This document shows positions 33,817 to 43,591 of a DNA stretch of 64,000 nt, in pieces (the stretch's first letter is position 1; each line of letters opens with the position of its first letter). Made by a program: the position numbers and the translations under genes. This DNA comes from RGIG426 sp045639905 (GTDB taxonomy: Bacteria; Bacillota; Clostridia; Oscillospirales; Acutalibacteraceae), in assembly GCA_045639905.1 (NCBI GenBank), contig JAZUDZ010000026.1, positions 62,001 to 126,000 of the forward strand, written 5' to 3'. The notes under the pieces are model-generated. The model searched no databases, was not told the DNA's origin, and saw nothing but the letters and a program-made list of their open reading frames with translations.

Positions 33817-35667
33817 ATGCCAACCCTTCTTGAGACAATTCAATCACCGCAAGACCTTCAGATGTTGAATGAACATCAACTGAAACAACTTTGCGAAGAA
33901 CTGAGAGCAACGATTATAGAAACCGTTTCCAAAAACGGAGGCCATTTAGCTTCTAATTTGGGCGTGGTGGAATTGACTGTTGCTCTGCATCACGTTATGA
34001 ATTGTCCTCAAGACACTTTGGTTTTTGATGTTGGACATCAGTGTTATTCTCATAAACTTCTTACCGGTCGATATCAACAGTTTTCTTCGCTACGCAAGGA
34101 AGGCGGAATTACTGGATTCCCAAATCCTAACGAAAGCGAATATGATCCCTTTATTGCAGGACATAGCAGTACCGCTATATCCGTCGCATCCGGTATTGCA
34201 AAAGCCAAACGAATGCAAGGGGATACCAGTTGGACTGTTGCTATAGTAGGTGACGGAGCTATGACGGGCGGACTTTCTTTTGAAGGCCTTAGCAACGCAG
34301 GTATTAACCAGGACAAACTGATTGTGATATTAAATGATAATCATATGTCCATTAACAATAACGTTGGTTTTGTTGCAAGACATCTTGCCAATTTACGTTC
34401 TCGAAGTTCTTATATACGTTTTAAACGTAGTTTTTCAAATGTGCTTGAAAACATACCGCTAATTGGTAAACCCATTTATCGTTTTTTATGGCGTATGAAA
34501 CGAAATGCGAAATACGCCATGTATGAACATAGTTCAATGTTTGAAGATATGGGTTTCTACTATTTGGGCCCTATTAACGGACATGATTTGGAGGATGTTA
34601 CTGAGTCTATTAAAGCTGCAAAAAAAATAGAGCAACCAGTTTTGATTCATTTAGATACAGTAAAGGGAATGGGATATGCGCCTGCAATGAATAACCCGGA
34701 TATTTTCCATGGAATCGGCCCATTCGATATTGAAACCGGAAAGACAGGACCATCGAAATCTTCTTTTTCGTCTTCTTTTGGAAAAACTATGTTGGAAATG
34801 GCCAATCAAAATGATAAGGTTGTTGCTATTACAGCTGCAATGACAGCCGGAACCGGCCTTTCACAATTTGCAGAAACATACCCGGATCGATTTTTTGATG
34901 TTGGAATTGCGGAGGAGCATGCCATTACTTTTGCTTCTGCAATGGCAACAAAAGGTCAAATTCCAGTTGTTGCATTATATTCCACATTTTTGCAAAGAAC
35001 ATACGACCAACTGTTAAACGATACCGCCATTATGAATAATCATATTGTGTTGGCTATCGACCGTGCCGGAATTGTTCCGGACGACGGAATTACACATCAA
35101 GGGATTTTTGACATTCCGATGTTGAATACAATTCCTAAAATTCAAATTTTTGCTCCGTCAACCTATTCAGAACAACGTTTATGCTTAAAACAAGCAGCTT
35201 TTAGTACGAATGGGCCTGCAGTTGTTCGGTACCCTAAAGGTGAAGAATATCCGACAAAAAGAGAATATAAGCCGAATGGTTCTTTTTATACGCTATTTGA
35301 TGAATCACCAACTAAACTACTAGCTGTCACATATGGTCGTGTATTTTCATCTGTTTTTAATGTCTACAATGATTCATTACATTCTGACAAACCTTTCGCT
35401 TTACTAAAACTTACTCGTATTAAACCAATTACAGACGATATTATCAGTATTTTGAAACGATACGACAAGATTTGTTTCTTTGAAGAAGCCTCCGTTTCCG
35501 GTGGTGTTGGTGAAAAAATCGCTTCACAGTTAATACTTGATGGTTATTCTGGTTTCTTCGATATTCAGGGAATTACTTCATTTATTGATGTTTGTAAAAT
35601 GAATGATGGACTGAAAGCTTTCTCCTTAGACGAGGAAGGTATAGCTACAAAGATGAAAAATTTATAA
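33817..35667 (+). CDS. dxs: 1-deoxy-D-xylulose-5-phosphate synthase
   Basis: TPP-dependent first enzyme of the MEP isoprenoid pathway, 616 residues from ATG 33817 (GAGGT upstream). GHQCYSHKLLTGR, the GDGAMTGGLSFEGLSNAG TPP/Mg motif, FDVGIAEEHAITFASAMA, DRAGIVPDDGITHQGIFD and the C-terminal transketolase domain are all present. A longer frame from 33802 has no ribosome site. Confidence 0.96.
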   Translation: MPTLLETIQSPQDLQMLNEHQLKQLCEELRATIIETVSKNGGHLASNLGVVELTVALHHVMNCPQDTLVFDVGHQCYSHKLLTGRYQQFSSLRKEGGITGFPNPNESEYDPFIAGHSSTAISVASGIAKAKRMQGDTSWTVAIVGDGAMTGGLSFEGLSNAGINQDKLIVILNDNHMSINNNVGFVARHLANLRSRSSYIRFKRSFSNVLENIPLIGKPIYRFLWRMKRNAKYAMYEHSSMFEDMGFYYLGPINGHDLEDVTESIKAAKKIEQPVLIHLDTVKGMGYAPAMNNPDIFHGIGPFDIETGKTGPSKSSFSSSFGKTMLEMANQNDKVVAITAAMTAGTGLSQFAETYPDRFFDVGIAEEHAITFASAMATKGQIPVVALYSTFLQRTYDQLLNDTAIMNNHIVLAIDRAGIVPDDGITHQGIFDIPMLNTIPKIQIFAPSTYSEQRLCLKQAAFSTNGPAVVRYPKGEEYPTKREYKPNGSFYTLFDESPTKLLAVTYGRVFSSVFNVYNDSLHSDKPFALLKLTRIKPITDDIISILKRYDKICFFEEASVSGGVGEKIASQLILDGYSGFFDIQGITSFIDVCKMNDGLKAFSLDEEGIATKMKNL

Positions 35668-35683
35668 CATATGAGGTAAAGCC

Positions 35684-36496
35684 GTGGAAAACAAAACTCG
35701 TTTAGATGCGGAACTCGTTAATCGACGATTAGCGTCATCCCGTACTAAAGCAAAAGAACATATTACAAACGGTTTTGTTACTGTTAATGGTAAATCAATA
35801 ACCAAGGCCTCTTTTTTAGTGAGTGAATTCGATACCATTACTTGTAATGCAGTTGAAAGATTTGTTGGCCGAGGTGGATACAAAATTGAAGCAATGATGC
35901 AATACGCTTCAATTGATGTTAGGCATTTAGTTTGCATGGATGTCGGAGCTTCCACCGGTGGATTTACACAGTGCCTTTTAGATTATGGAGCTGATAAAGT
36001 GTATGCGGTTGATGTGGGGCATGGTCAATTACACCCATCTCTTAGGATAGATTCACGAGTGGTCAATTTAGAATCAACCGATATTCGAAATGTTGTTCAA
36101 AGTGGAAAAATCCAAGAAGAAATTGATTTTTGCAGTATTGATGTTTCATTTATTTCACTTAAGTATGTGCTCCCATCCGTTCATGAAATCCTTAAAGAAA
36201 ATGGGACATTAATTGCATTGATAAAACCTCAGTTTGAAGTAGGAAAAGCATATATTGGAAAAAATGGGATTGTAAAAGATAAAAAAGCACATATTCAGGC
36301 AATAAAAGAAGTGTTTGAAAACCTGTTGATACTTGGATTTGAGATTCTTTCGATTATTCCGTCTCCGATTACCGGTGGAGACGGCAATGTTGAATATTTA
36401 GTATATGCTTCAAATTCCAACTCTAAGCATTTAACTGATATGGATTTAAACTTGATAAAAGCAACAGTTGCTCAAGGACATACCCAAACGAAATGA
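35684..36496 (+). CDS. tlyA: TlyA-type rRNA 2'-O-methyltransferase
   Basis: 270 residues from GTG 35684. The N-terminal S4 RNA-binding domain (RLDAELVNRRLASSRTKAKEHITNGFVTVNG) is followed by an FtsJ-like methyltransferase with the SAM motif CMDVGASTGGFTQCLLDYGA and the IKPQFEVGK segment. TlyA methylates the 2'-OH of cytidines in 16S and/or 23S rRNA; in Firmicutes (YqxC) it commonly lies between dxs and argR, as here. Confidence 0.94.
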   Translation: MENKTRLDAELVNRRLASSRTKAKEHITNGFVTVNGKSITKASFLVSEFDTITCNAVERFVGRGGYKIEAMMQYASIDVRHLVCMDVGASTGGFTQCLLDYGADKVYAVDVGHGQLHPSLRIDSRVVNLESTDIRNVVQSGKIQEEIDFCSIDVSFISLKYVLPSVHEILKENGTLIALIKPQFEVGKAYIGKNGIVKDKKAHIQAIKEVFENLLILGFEILSIIPSPITGGDGNVEYLVYASNSNSKHLTDMDLNLIKATVAQGHTQTK

Positions 36497-36505
36497 GGAA
36501 ATATT

Positions 36506-37345
36506 ATGCGTATCTCCGTTGTTTATAACAACCGAATTGAATATGAAAACAATATCGTTGAAACGGTTTGTTCCATTTTGAAAAAGGGCGGAGCCGACAC
36601 GGATGTTATCACATTAGATTCTTTAGTTAATCATTTGAATGATTCTGACATATTTGTCATACTGGGTGGCGATGGAACAATGATTCATGCTGCTAAATTA
36701 TTAGCAGATTATGAAAAACCGATACTTGGTATTAATTGTGGTCATTTGGGTTTTATGGCTTCTATGGAGTCTTCAGACCTTAATGATTTAACGTGTTTGT
36801 TAACAAATGAATATTCTGTTGAAGAACGTGTTATGCTAGATGTTTCTTTTGTAAAAGATGGGGAATCATTTGAATATACCGCGCTTAATGAAATTATGAT
36901 ATCACGTGGTATGAATCCTCATGTTGCGAGATTTTCAATTTATGAAGATAATTCATTGGTTACACGCTATGCTTCTGATGGTGTTATTTTTGCAACGCCT
37001 ACGGGATCTACAGCCTATTCATTGTCGGCTGGCGGACCTATTGTTAATCCCAAAATGGATTGTGTCTTAATTACACCAATTTGTGCTCATAGTTTGGTAG
37101 GTCGTCCGATTATTTCAAATGGTGAAAATCCTTTACAAGTTAAGATTTTACCAAAAAAATCCGATGAGACATTTCTTTTGTCTGTTGATGGAAGAAATAA
37201 TACAAATATTACCGAGGATAACATTATTACCATTAAAAAAAGTGCTAAAAAGGCACGTATGATTCGCACGAAATCAACTAAAAATTTTTATGCTACTTTG
37301 CGTGACAAATTAATCGATACTACAGAAAGTGAGATTTGCACATGA
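36506..37345 (+). CDS. nadK: NAD kinase
   Basis: ATP-dependent NAD kinase, the source of NADP. The 279-residue protein has the GGDGTMIHAAK motif (about 53-63), NCGHLGFM and TPTGSTAYSLSAGGPIV, all diagnostic. Its stop overlaps argR as ATGA. Placement between tlyA and argR is common in Clostridia. Confidence 0.96.
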   Translation: MRISVVYNNRIEYENNIVETVCSILKKGGADTDVITLDSLVNHLNDSDIFVILGGDGTMIHAAKLLADYEKPILGINCGHLGFMASMESSDLNDLTCLLTNEYSVEERVMLDVSFVKDGESFEYTALNEIMISRGMNPHVARFSIYEDNSLVTRYASDGVIFATPTGSTAYSLSAGGPIVNPKMDCVLITPICAHSLVGRPIISNGENPLQVKILPKKSDETFLLSVDGRNNTNITEDNIITIKKSAKKARMIRTKSTKNFYATLRDKLIDTTESEICT

Positions 37346-37785
37346 AAGACGATAGAAGACAGGCAATTATTGAAATTGTTAATGAAAATGCCATTGAAAC
37401 TCAAGAAGAGTTGATGAAATTACTGCAACAGCGTGGCTTTGAGACAACTCAAGCGACAATTTCACGAGATATTCGTGCTCTTAGACTCATAAAGAAACAT
37501 GATACAAACGGTCGGATTCGATATTTTTCTCCTGAAGGTGAGGGAACAGGAGGAATTAAGTTTTATTCTATGTTTTCTGACGTTGGTAAAGATGTTCGTT
37601 ATGCAGGAAATATGGTTGTTATCCAGTGCGCACCCGGAACGGCCAATGCTGTTTGTGCGTCATTAGATAATCTTCAAATTGAGTCGATTGTTGGCACACT
37701 TGCCGGTGACGATACCATATTTTGTGTAATGTCTACTGAAAATGATGCGCAAAAATTAAAAGATAAATTGATTCGATTAATCTAA
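37342..37785 (+). CDS. argR: Arginine repressor
   Basis: 147 residues. The N-terminal winged helix (RRQAIIEIVNENAIETQEELMKLLQQRGFETTQATISRDIRALRL) binds ARG boxes, and the C-terminal domain (about 80-147) contains the arginine-binding and hexamer contacts (GTANAVCASLD, GTLAGDDTIF). ATG 37342 overlaps the nadK stop; an in-frame TTG six bases upstream is less likely. No arginine genes lie nearby. Confidence 0.95.
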   Translation: MKDDRRQAIIEIVNENAIETQEELMKLLQQRGFETTQATISRDIRALRLIKKHDTNGRIRYFSPEGEGTGGIKFYSMFSDVGKDVRYAGNMVVIQCAPGTANAVCASLDNLQIESIVGTLAGDDTIFCVMSTENDAQKLKDKLIRLI

Positions 37786-37803
37786 ATTTTTACGGAGGAA
37801 TCT

Positions 37804-39486
37804 ATGCTTTCATCTTTGAGCATTGAAAATATAGCTGTAATTGAAAAGGCTGACCTAGAATTCAGCTCCGGTTTTAATGTTTTAACAGGAGAAACCGGAG
37901 CCGGTAAATCTATTATTATCGATGCTATTGGGGCTGTTCTTGGTGAACGTACCAGTAAGGAACTGGTGCGCTCCGGAGCTGAATTTGCTAAAGTTTCTGC
38001 TTTGTTTGAGAATATTTCACAAAAGTCAATTAATGCTATTCAATCGCTTGGGTTTGAAGTTGAGGATAACTCTATCTTACTTAATCGTAAAATATCTGTT
38101 GATGGTAAGTCGTCTTGTTATATTTCCGGAAAGCCGATTACGGTCTCACTACTTCGGGAAATCGGTCGTATATTGGTTAATACCCATGGTCAACATGAAA
38201 ATCAAACGCTTTTGCTTCCTGAGAAACATGTTGAGTACCTGGATAAACTTGGAAACAATGAAGATATTAAATTACACTATGAACAGGCATACCATGAATA
38301 TTGTCGGATCCACAAGGAAATAAAAAAACTTCAAACAAATGAAGAAGATTTAGAAAGAAAAATTGATTTATTAACATATCAAATCAATGAAATAGATTCA
38401 GTGAAACCGCTACCCGGGGAAGAAGCTAAACTCACAGAAAAATGTCTGTTTTACAAAAATAACGATCAAATTTCGTCTGTATTCAGCAAAGTAGCCAAAT
38501 CGCTTGGGTCTGATGATGAATCGGCTTCCGTCTCGCAGCGTTTGGAAGATGCATTAAATGAGCTGAAACACATTCAAAACTCATTACCGTCAATTACAGC
38601 TGTAATTGACCGCTTATACTCTACATTGTCTGATTTTGAAGAGGTTTACGGAGAAATTACTACTTTAAAAGAGTCTTTATTCTTTGACGAAGAAGAACGA
38701 GAGGCTGCCGAAAGTCGTCTCTCGGATATTCATCATTTAATGAGCAAATACCATAAAACAGAAGATGAATTATTGCTGTTTGCTGACGAGTGTCGTAAGG
38801 AGTTAGATTCTATTGAACACGCAGATCAAAGAAAAGCAGAACTTGAGATAGAACTTGAAAAAGCTCAGGATGTTATGGTTTTGTCTGCTGAAAGATTAAC
38901 AACGGCAAGAAAAAAAGCCGCTGACTACTTTGAAAAACGTGTTGCGACAGAGCTTTCGTATTTAGATATGCCTCGTGTTACTTTGAAAGTTCAAATGACT
39001 GAAACTCCGTTGACGATTAACGGAGCGGAAAGAATCGAGTTTTGTATCTCTGCAAATCCGGGAGAGCCGGCACGGTCTATCGCAAAAATTGCTTCAGGCG
39101 GTGAGCTTTCCCGTATTATGCTTGCAATTAAAGCTGCAATGGCAGATGTTGACGACATTGATACTTTGATTTTTGACGAAATTGATAACGGTATCAGCGG
39201 TCATGCTGCTCAAAAAGTCGGTAACAAGCTACGTGAAATAGCGTGTTCCGAAAATAAAGAACGTCAAATTTTGTGTGTGACGCATTTGGCACAAATTGCT
39301 GGCCAGGCACATACACATTTGCTGATTCAAAAAAGCGTGAAGAGCGACCGAACGTTTACAACCGTTTTACCTCTTGATGAGAATGGTAGAAGGAGAGAAC
39401 TTGCCAGAATCATTAGTGGTGAAGTAACTGCATCCGCTTTAGATGCCGCGGATGAAATGCTGTCGCGTTATCATGCGGATACTTAA
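37804..39486 (+). CDS. recN: DNA repair protein RecN
   Basis: SMC-like ATPase acting in double-strand break repair, 560 residues. Walker A GETGAGKSIIIDAIGAVLGER lies near the N-terminus, followed by two coiled-coil arms around a central hinge. The signature ASGGELSRIMLAIK and Walker B TLIFDEIDNGISG are near the C-terminus. It is the last gene of the conserved cluster; the sporulation genes often found next in spore formers are absent. Confidence 0.96.
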   Translation: MLSSLSIENIAVIEKADLEFSSGFNVLTGETGAGKSIIIDAIGAVLGERTSKELVRSGAEFAKVSALFENISQKSINAIQSLGFEVEDNSILLNRKISVDGKSSCYISGKPITVSLLREIGRILVNTHGQHENQTLLLPEKHVEYLDKLGNNEDIKLHYEQAYHEYCRIHKEIKKLQTNEEDLERKIDLLTYQINEIDSVKPLPGEEAKLTEKCLFYKNNDQISSVFSKVAKSLGSDDESASVSQRLEDALNELKHIQNSLPSITAVIDRLYSTLSDFEEVYGEITTLKESLFFDEEEREAAESRLSDIHHLMSKYHKTEDELLLFADECRKELDSIEHADQRKAELEIELEKAQDVMVLSAERLTTARKKAADYFEKRVATELSYLDMPRVTLKVQMTETPLTINGAERIEFCISANPGEPARSIAKIASGGELSRIMLAIKAAMADVDDIDTLIFDEIDNGISGHAAQKVGNKLREIACSENKERQILCVTHLAQIAGQAHTHLLIQKSVKSDRTFTTVLPLDENGRRRELARIISGEVTASALDAADEMLSRYHADT

Positions 39487-39534
39487 TTTGTTGTTTTTTG
39501 AAATTTACATATATTTTTTAAGGAGGATTTTGAA

Positions 39535-40677
39535 ATGATTTTAAAAAACGCCACCGTTTTTGACGGTAATTTTGATCAGATTAAAGCCGATATTGCTGTT
39601 GAAGGTGATACCATCACCGGTATCGGTTCTGTCAATGCACAAGGAGAAGAGTTTGATTTATCCGGTTTAACGGTAATGCCCGGTATGATTGACATGCATA
39701 TTCATGGCTGCGCCGGTTGTGATACTGGTGATGCAACTCCCGAGGCCATCGAAGCGATGTCTGCTTTGCTTGCAAAACGTGGTGTAACTTCATTTTGCCC
39801 GACTTCAATGACTTTGTCTTTCGAAGAATTATCGAAAATTTTCGCGAATGTTGTAAATTGTAAAGACTCTGTCTCCGGTGCCTATGTTCAGGGTATTAAC
39901 ATGGAAGGTCCCTACATTGCAATGTCAAAAAAAGGTGCTCAGAATCCTGATTTTGTTCGTAATCCGGATAAAGAAGAGTTCAAAAAACTTTACAATAACA
40001 GTAATGGAATCGTTAAGGTTGTTGATATTGCTCCGGAATGCGATGGTGCTGAAGAGTTTATCAAAGAAATCCAGCCGATTTGCCCTGTGTCTATTGCACA
40101 CACAGCTGCCAATTATGACGAGGCAGTAAAAGCTTTTGAGTGGGGTTGCCGCCATGTTACTCATTTGTATAACGCTCAAAGTGGTCTGACTCACCGTAAT
40201 CCGGGTGTTGTTGGTGCAGCCTTTGACAAAGGAAGTCAAGTTGGAGCGCGTGCCGAGTTGATTTGTGATGGTTTTCATATTCATCCTGCTGCTTTACGTA
40301 TCGCTTTTAAACAAATGGGTGAGGATGGCATTTGTGTTGTCAGTGACTCCATGAAAGCTGCCGGATCTGTTGATGGTATTTATGATTTGGGCGGTCAGCC
40401 GGTTATTGTAAAAGATGGTAAAGCACTTCTTGAAGATGGAACAATTGCTGCTTCCACCTCTAACTTGCATGACGAACTGAAAAATATTATTTCCTACGGT
40501 ATTCCCGTTAAACAAGCGGTCAAATCTGTTACTATTAACCCTGCAAAAGCCATACGTGTTGACAAGGAAACCGGTTCAATTGAGGTAGGCAAACGCGCTG
40601 ACTTATTAGTTGTTGATAAGGATTGGGAAGTGAAACTTGTTATTATTAAGGGTGTTGTTAAAGTAAACAATCTGTAA
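39535..40677 (+). CDS. nagA: N-acetylglucosamine-6-phosphate deacetylase
   Basis: Amidohydrolase that deacetylates GlcNAc-6-P. 380 residues with the metal motif GMIDMHIHGCAGCDTGD (about 52-68), GINMEGPYI, the SIAHTAANYDEAVKAFEWGCRHVTHLYNA segment and CVVSDSMKAAG. Strong ribosome site AAGGAGG before ATG 39535. nagB, encoding the next enzyme, lies 16 kb away on the other strand, so the pair is not an operon here. Confidence 0.95.
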   Translation: MILKNATVFDGNFDQIKADIAVEGDTITGIGSVNAQGEEFDLSGLTVMPGMIDMHIHGCAGCDTGDATPEAIEAMSALLAKRGVTSFCPTSMTLSFEELSKIFANVVNCKDSVSGAYVQGINMEGPYIAMSKKGAQNPDFVRNPDKEEFKKLYNNSNGIVKVVDIAPECDGAEEFIKEIQPICPVSIAHTAANYDEAVKAFEWGCRHVTHLYNAQSGLTHRNPGVVGAAFDKGSQVGARAELICDGFHIHPAALRIAFKQMGEDGICVVSDSMKAAGSVDGIYDLGGQPVIVKDGKALLEDGTIAASTSNLHDELKNIISYGIPVKQAVKSVTINPAKAIRVDKETGSIEVGKRADLLVVDKDWEVKLVIIKGVVKVNNL

Positions 40678-40693
40678 GAATGGAGTAAATAAT

Positions 40694-40906
40694 ATGTTTA
40701 ATTTGAAACAAAATAAAACATTATTCTGGATTTTGATTGCGATTGTGTCTGCACTAGTTGCGGCGTTAACAGTTCTTTTAATTTTAAAAAAGGTCCTAAA
40801 AAAATCTGACGATGAAGAATTGATTTTTGATGAACCTATCGACATTGATTTTTTGTCAGATGATGACCAAGAATATTCTTCGCCGGTCATAGAGGTTGTA
40901 AAATAA
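40694..40906 (+). CDS. Small single-pass membrane protein, acidic tail
   Basis: 70 residues: basic N-terminus, one transmembrane helix (about 10-33), a short KKVLKK stretch, then a strongly acidic C-terminal tail rich in D and E. No family recognised. ATG 40694 has TGGAGT upstream, and the gene follows nagA by 16 bases. An imperfect codon-use impression and a good ribosome site support it as real. Confidence 0.6.
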   Translation: MFNLKQNKTLFWILIAIVSALVAALTVLLILKKVLKKSDDEELIFDEPIDIDFLSDDDQEYSSPVIEVVK

Positions 40907-40913
40907 ATTTAAT

Positions 40914-40944
40914 ACCCCACCTATGTATGAAACATAGGTGGGGT
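40914..40944. other. Strong hairpin without a clear U-tract
   Basis: Perfect 12-bp stem (40914-40925 with 40933-40944) around TATGAAA, starting eight bases after the small membrane protein gene. The rightward flank is AAAAGTCG, so it is not a classical terminator for the plus strand. It may protect the 3' end of the nagA message, or act from the other strand. Confidence 0.7.
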
Positions 40945-40973
40945 AAAAGTCGTTTCAAAGGTAGGTGAGACCT

Positions 40974-42356
40974 ATGCCGTTGTCCAAAAACCAAATAATA
41001 GAACTAGATATTACCAGTGTTACTTCGCTTGGAAGCGGTGTCGGTCGATTAATAAGTGAAGAATATCCCGATGGTTTTGTTGTATTTGTACCTCAAACGG
41101 CTGTCGGTGATAAAATTTTAGCAAAAATTGTTAAAGTAGAGAAAAGATATGCTTATGGCATCATTGAGAAAATACTTGTTTCTTCAAGGGACAGGATCGA
41201 CACAGCAGATTGCCCTGTCTATAAACAATGTGGGGGATGTGTTTGGAGACATGTCTCTTATGATGCTGAATTGCGTTATAAAGAACAGTTTGTTAAAGAT
41301 TGCATCGAAAGAATTGCCGAAATATATGATGCAGAATTTTTACCCATTATTGGTTCCGAGGAGATAAATCGATATCGCAACAAAGCACAATATCCAATAG
41401 GAAAGAATAAACAGCAAGAAACTGTTGTTGGCTTTTATGCTCAGCACTCACATCATATTGTTTCATGTACAGATTGTATTTTACAACCGGAATTATTTGA
41501 AAAAATAGTAAATTGTGTTAAAAATTGGATAAATCTATATAATGTTTCAATTTATGACGAAAAGAAAAAATGTGGTCTATTACGGCATATTTATATACGA
41601 CAAGGGAAACAATCTGAGCAGTTAATGATATGCTTGATTTCTTCTAATGCCAAAGTGCCACATTTGAATGACTTAGTGCAAGAACTATCTCATATTCATA
41701 CAATTGATTCGTTTATTTTAAATATAAATGATAAAGATACCAATGTTGTATTAGGGAATAAGAATATAAATTTACTTGGTAACGGTTCTATTAATGATAG
41801 GTTGTGTGAAATTGATTGTTCTATAGATTCGCAGGCATTTTACCAAGTCAACAGCCGACAAGCTGAAAAGCTTTACACAATTGCAAGGGATTTTGCTGAC
41901 TTGAATAAAGACGATATTCTTCTTGATTTGTATTGTGGAGCCGGAACAATAGGACTTTCAATGGCCAGATTTGTGAAGCAGGTCATTGGCGTCGAAATTG
42001 TTCCGGAAGCTATTGATAATGCAATAAACAACGCAAAGAATAATAACATTAGTAACGCAACGTTTATGTGTTCAGATGCAGCAAGTGCTGTCAATACACT
42101 TGCGAAAAAGCAGCTACATACATCAGTAATAGTTCTTGACCCGCCAAGAAAAGGCTGCGAAGAATCATTAATCAAAACATTGCCGGAATTTGGTGCTGAA
42201 AGGATTGTATATATTTCATGTAATCCTAATACACTCGCAAGAGACTTGGCATTATTAAAAACAGAACACTACAAAGTAATGAAAATTGTTCCAGTTGACA
42301 TGTTTCCAAGGACTGCTCATGTGGAGACAGTTTGTTTACTTTTTAAGATGTCTTGA
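40974..42356 (+). CDS. RlmD-type 23S rRNA (uracil-5-)-methyltransferase
   Basis: 460 residues from ATG 40974. An N-terminal TRAM domain (about 8-60) is followed by the iron-sulfur cysteines CPVYKQCGGC and CTDC. The SAM-binding DLYCGAGTIGLSMA, the DPPRKGCEE motif and the catalytic cysteine in YISCNPNTLARDL follow. Matches the TrmA/RumA superfamily; whether the target is one 23S uridine (RlmD or RlmCD) cannot be told from sequence. Confidence 0.93.
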   Translation: MPLSKNQIIELDITSVTSLGSGVGRLISEEYPDGFVVFVPQTAVGDKILAKIVKVEKRYAYGIIEKILVSSRDRIDTADCPVYKQCGGCVWRHVSYDAELRYKEQFVKDCIERIAEIYDAEFLPIIGSEEINRYRNKAQYPIGKNKQQETVVGFYAQHSHHIVSCTDCILQPELFEKIVNCVKNWINLYNVSIYDEKKKCGLLRHIYIRQGKQSEQLMICLISSNAKVPHLNDLVQELSHIHTIDSFILNINDKDTNVVLGNKNINLLGNGSINDRLCEIDCSIDSQAFYQVNSRQAEKLYTIARDFADLNKDDILLDLYCGAGTIGLSMARFVKQVIGVEIVPEAIDNAINNAKNNNISNATFMCSDAASAVNTLAKKQLHTSVIVLDPPRKGCEESLIKTLPEFGAERIVYISCNPNTLARDLALLKTEHYKVMKIVPVDMFPRTAHVETVCLLFKMS

Positions 42357-42420
42357 TTATAAAAATGAATACTGATGGCTTATTTAATACACTTAATATT
42401 GTCGATTTTGGAGGATGAAT

Positions 42421-43095
42421 ATGACCATTCAAGAAGAATTATTTTCACTACAAGATATCTCATATGGTGATTTTCAAGCAAAGTTAACTCCGGGGATTCC
42501 CAGAGAATTATTTATCGGGGTTCGAGTTCCTAATGTTCGGAATCTAGCTAAAAGATTGGTGAAAAACACTAATATAGACAAGTTCTTGAACGATCTTCCA
42601 CATACATACTACGACGAAAATATGCTACACGGTTTGTTGATTTCGGAAATTAAAGATTATGACGAATGTATAAAAGCTGTAGATATTTTTCTACCATATG
42701 TGGATAATTGGGCGGTTTGCGATATTATGTCTCCAAAAATTTTCAAAAAACACAAAACTGCTCTTTTGGAAAAAATTAAAGAATGGTCGATTTCAGAAAA
42801 GCCATACACTTGTCGATTTGGTATTGAAATGTTGATGTCTCATTATCTTGATGATGATTTTAAGAAAGAGTATTTGGATATTCCCGCTTCTATTCATAGT
42901 GAAGACTATTACGTGCGGATGATGTGTGCATGGTTTTTTGCAACTGCTCTGACTAAACAGTGGAACGATTCCATTCAATATATTGAAGAACATCGACTAG
43001 ATACTTGGGTACATAATAAAACAATACAAAAAGCACGCGAAAGTTTTCGTATTACGCCTGAACAAAAGGAATATTTAAAATCACTGAAAGTATAA
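42421..43095 (+). CDS. AlkD-like DNA alkylation repair protein
   Basis: 224-residue HEAT-like repeat protein. GVRVPNVRNLAKRL, YYDENMLHGLLI, LPYVDNWAVCDIMSPK and KPYTCRFGIEMLMSHYLDDDF fit the AlkD family of DNA glycosylases that excise alkylated purines. Start ATG 42421 lies six bases after TGGAGG; ATG 42415 directly abuts that site and is less likely. Confidence 0.88.
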   Translation: MTIQEELFSLQDISYGDFQAKLTPGIPRELFIGVRVPNVRNLAKRLVKNTNIDKFLNDLPHTYYDENMLHGLLISEIKDYDECIKAVDIFLPYVDNWAVCDIMSPKIFKKHKTALLEKIKEWSISEKPYTCRFGIEMLMSHYLDDDFKKEYLDIPASIHSEDYYVRMMCAWFFATALTKQWNDSIQYIEEHRLDTWVHNKTIQKARESFRITPEQKEYLKSLKV

Positions 43096-43124
43096 TTTCA
43101 TCCGTTTAAGAAGGAGAAATATAT

Positions 43125-43583
43125 ATGGCTTATGAGGTTTATTGTAAGCAATGCAATTGTAAATTATTAACATATGAGAAGTGGCAAAAAAAATATAAAA
43201 GCCCAATTGCAATTTGTAAAAAATGCGGCAATGAATATTTGGATCCGAGATGTCATGAATTAGCAATTGAAGGTATTCCTCAGGAAGAATTCAAAGTTTC
43301 AAAAGACTTTATTTTGCTAGTGGTCGGCGGTTTAATTGCTTGGAGAGGATATGTTCTGTTTGGAATGCATATGTTAGGAACGCTGGAGTCAACACAGTGG
43401 TTGCTTCCGACTGTTATACTTATTCTTGGAATTGCGTTGATACTTGTCTCGATTTTTGACCTGATTAGTATTCTTACAGGGTTAAAAAAACGAAAATATG
43501 AAAAACTCCTAGAAGAATCACAAAACCGTATCAAAGATGAAAACTATGTTTTAAAGCTTAAACAAATTGGATATATGAGGTAG
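43125..43583 (+). CDS. Zinc-ribbon-like small membrane protein
   Basis: 152 residues. The N-terminal 45 residues hold CKQC and CKKC pairs, spaced as in a zinc ribbon. Two transmembrane segments (about 62-85 and 92-116) and a charged C-terminal tail (KKRKYEKLLEESQ) follow. The family is not recognised. AAGGAG precedes ATG 43125, and the next two genes follow closely, suggesting a small operon of membrane or signalling proteins. Confidence 0.6.
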   Translation: MAYEVYCKQCNCKLLTYEKWQKKYKSPIAICKKCGNEYLDPRCHELAIEGIPQEEFKVSKDFILLVVGGLIAWRGYVLFGMHMLGTLESTQWLLPTVILILGIALILVSIFDLISILTGLKKRKYEKLLEESQNRIKDENYVLKLKQIGYMR

Positions 43584-43591
43584 GCATTGGT

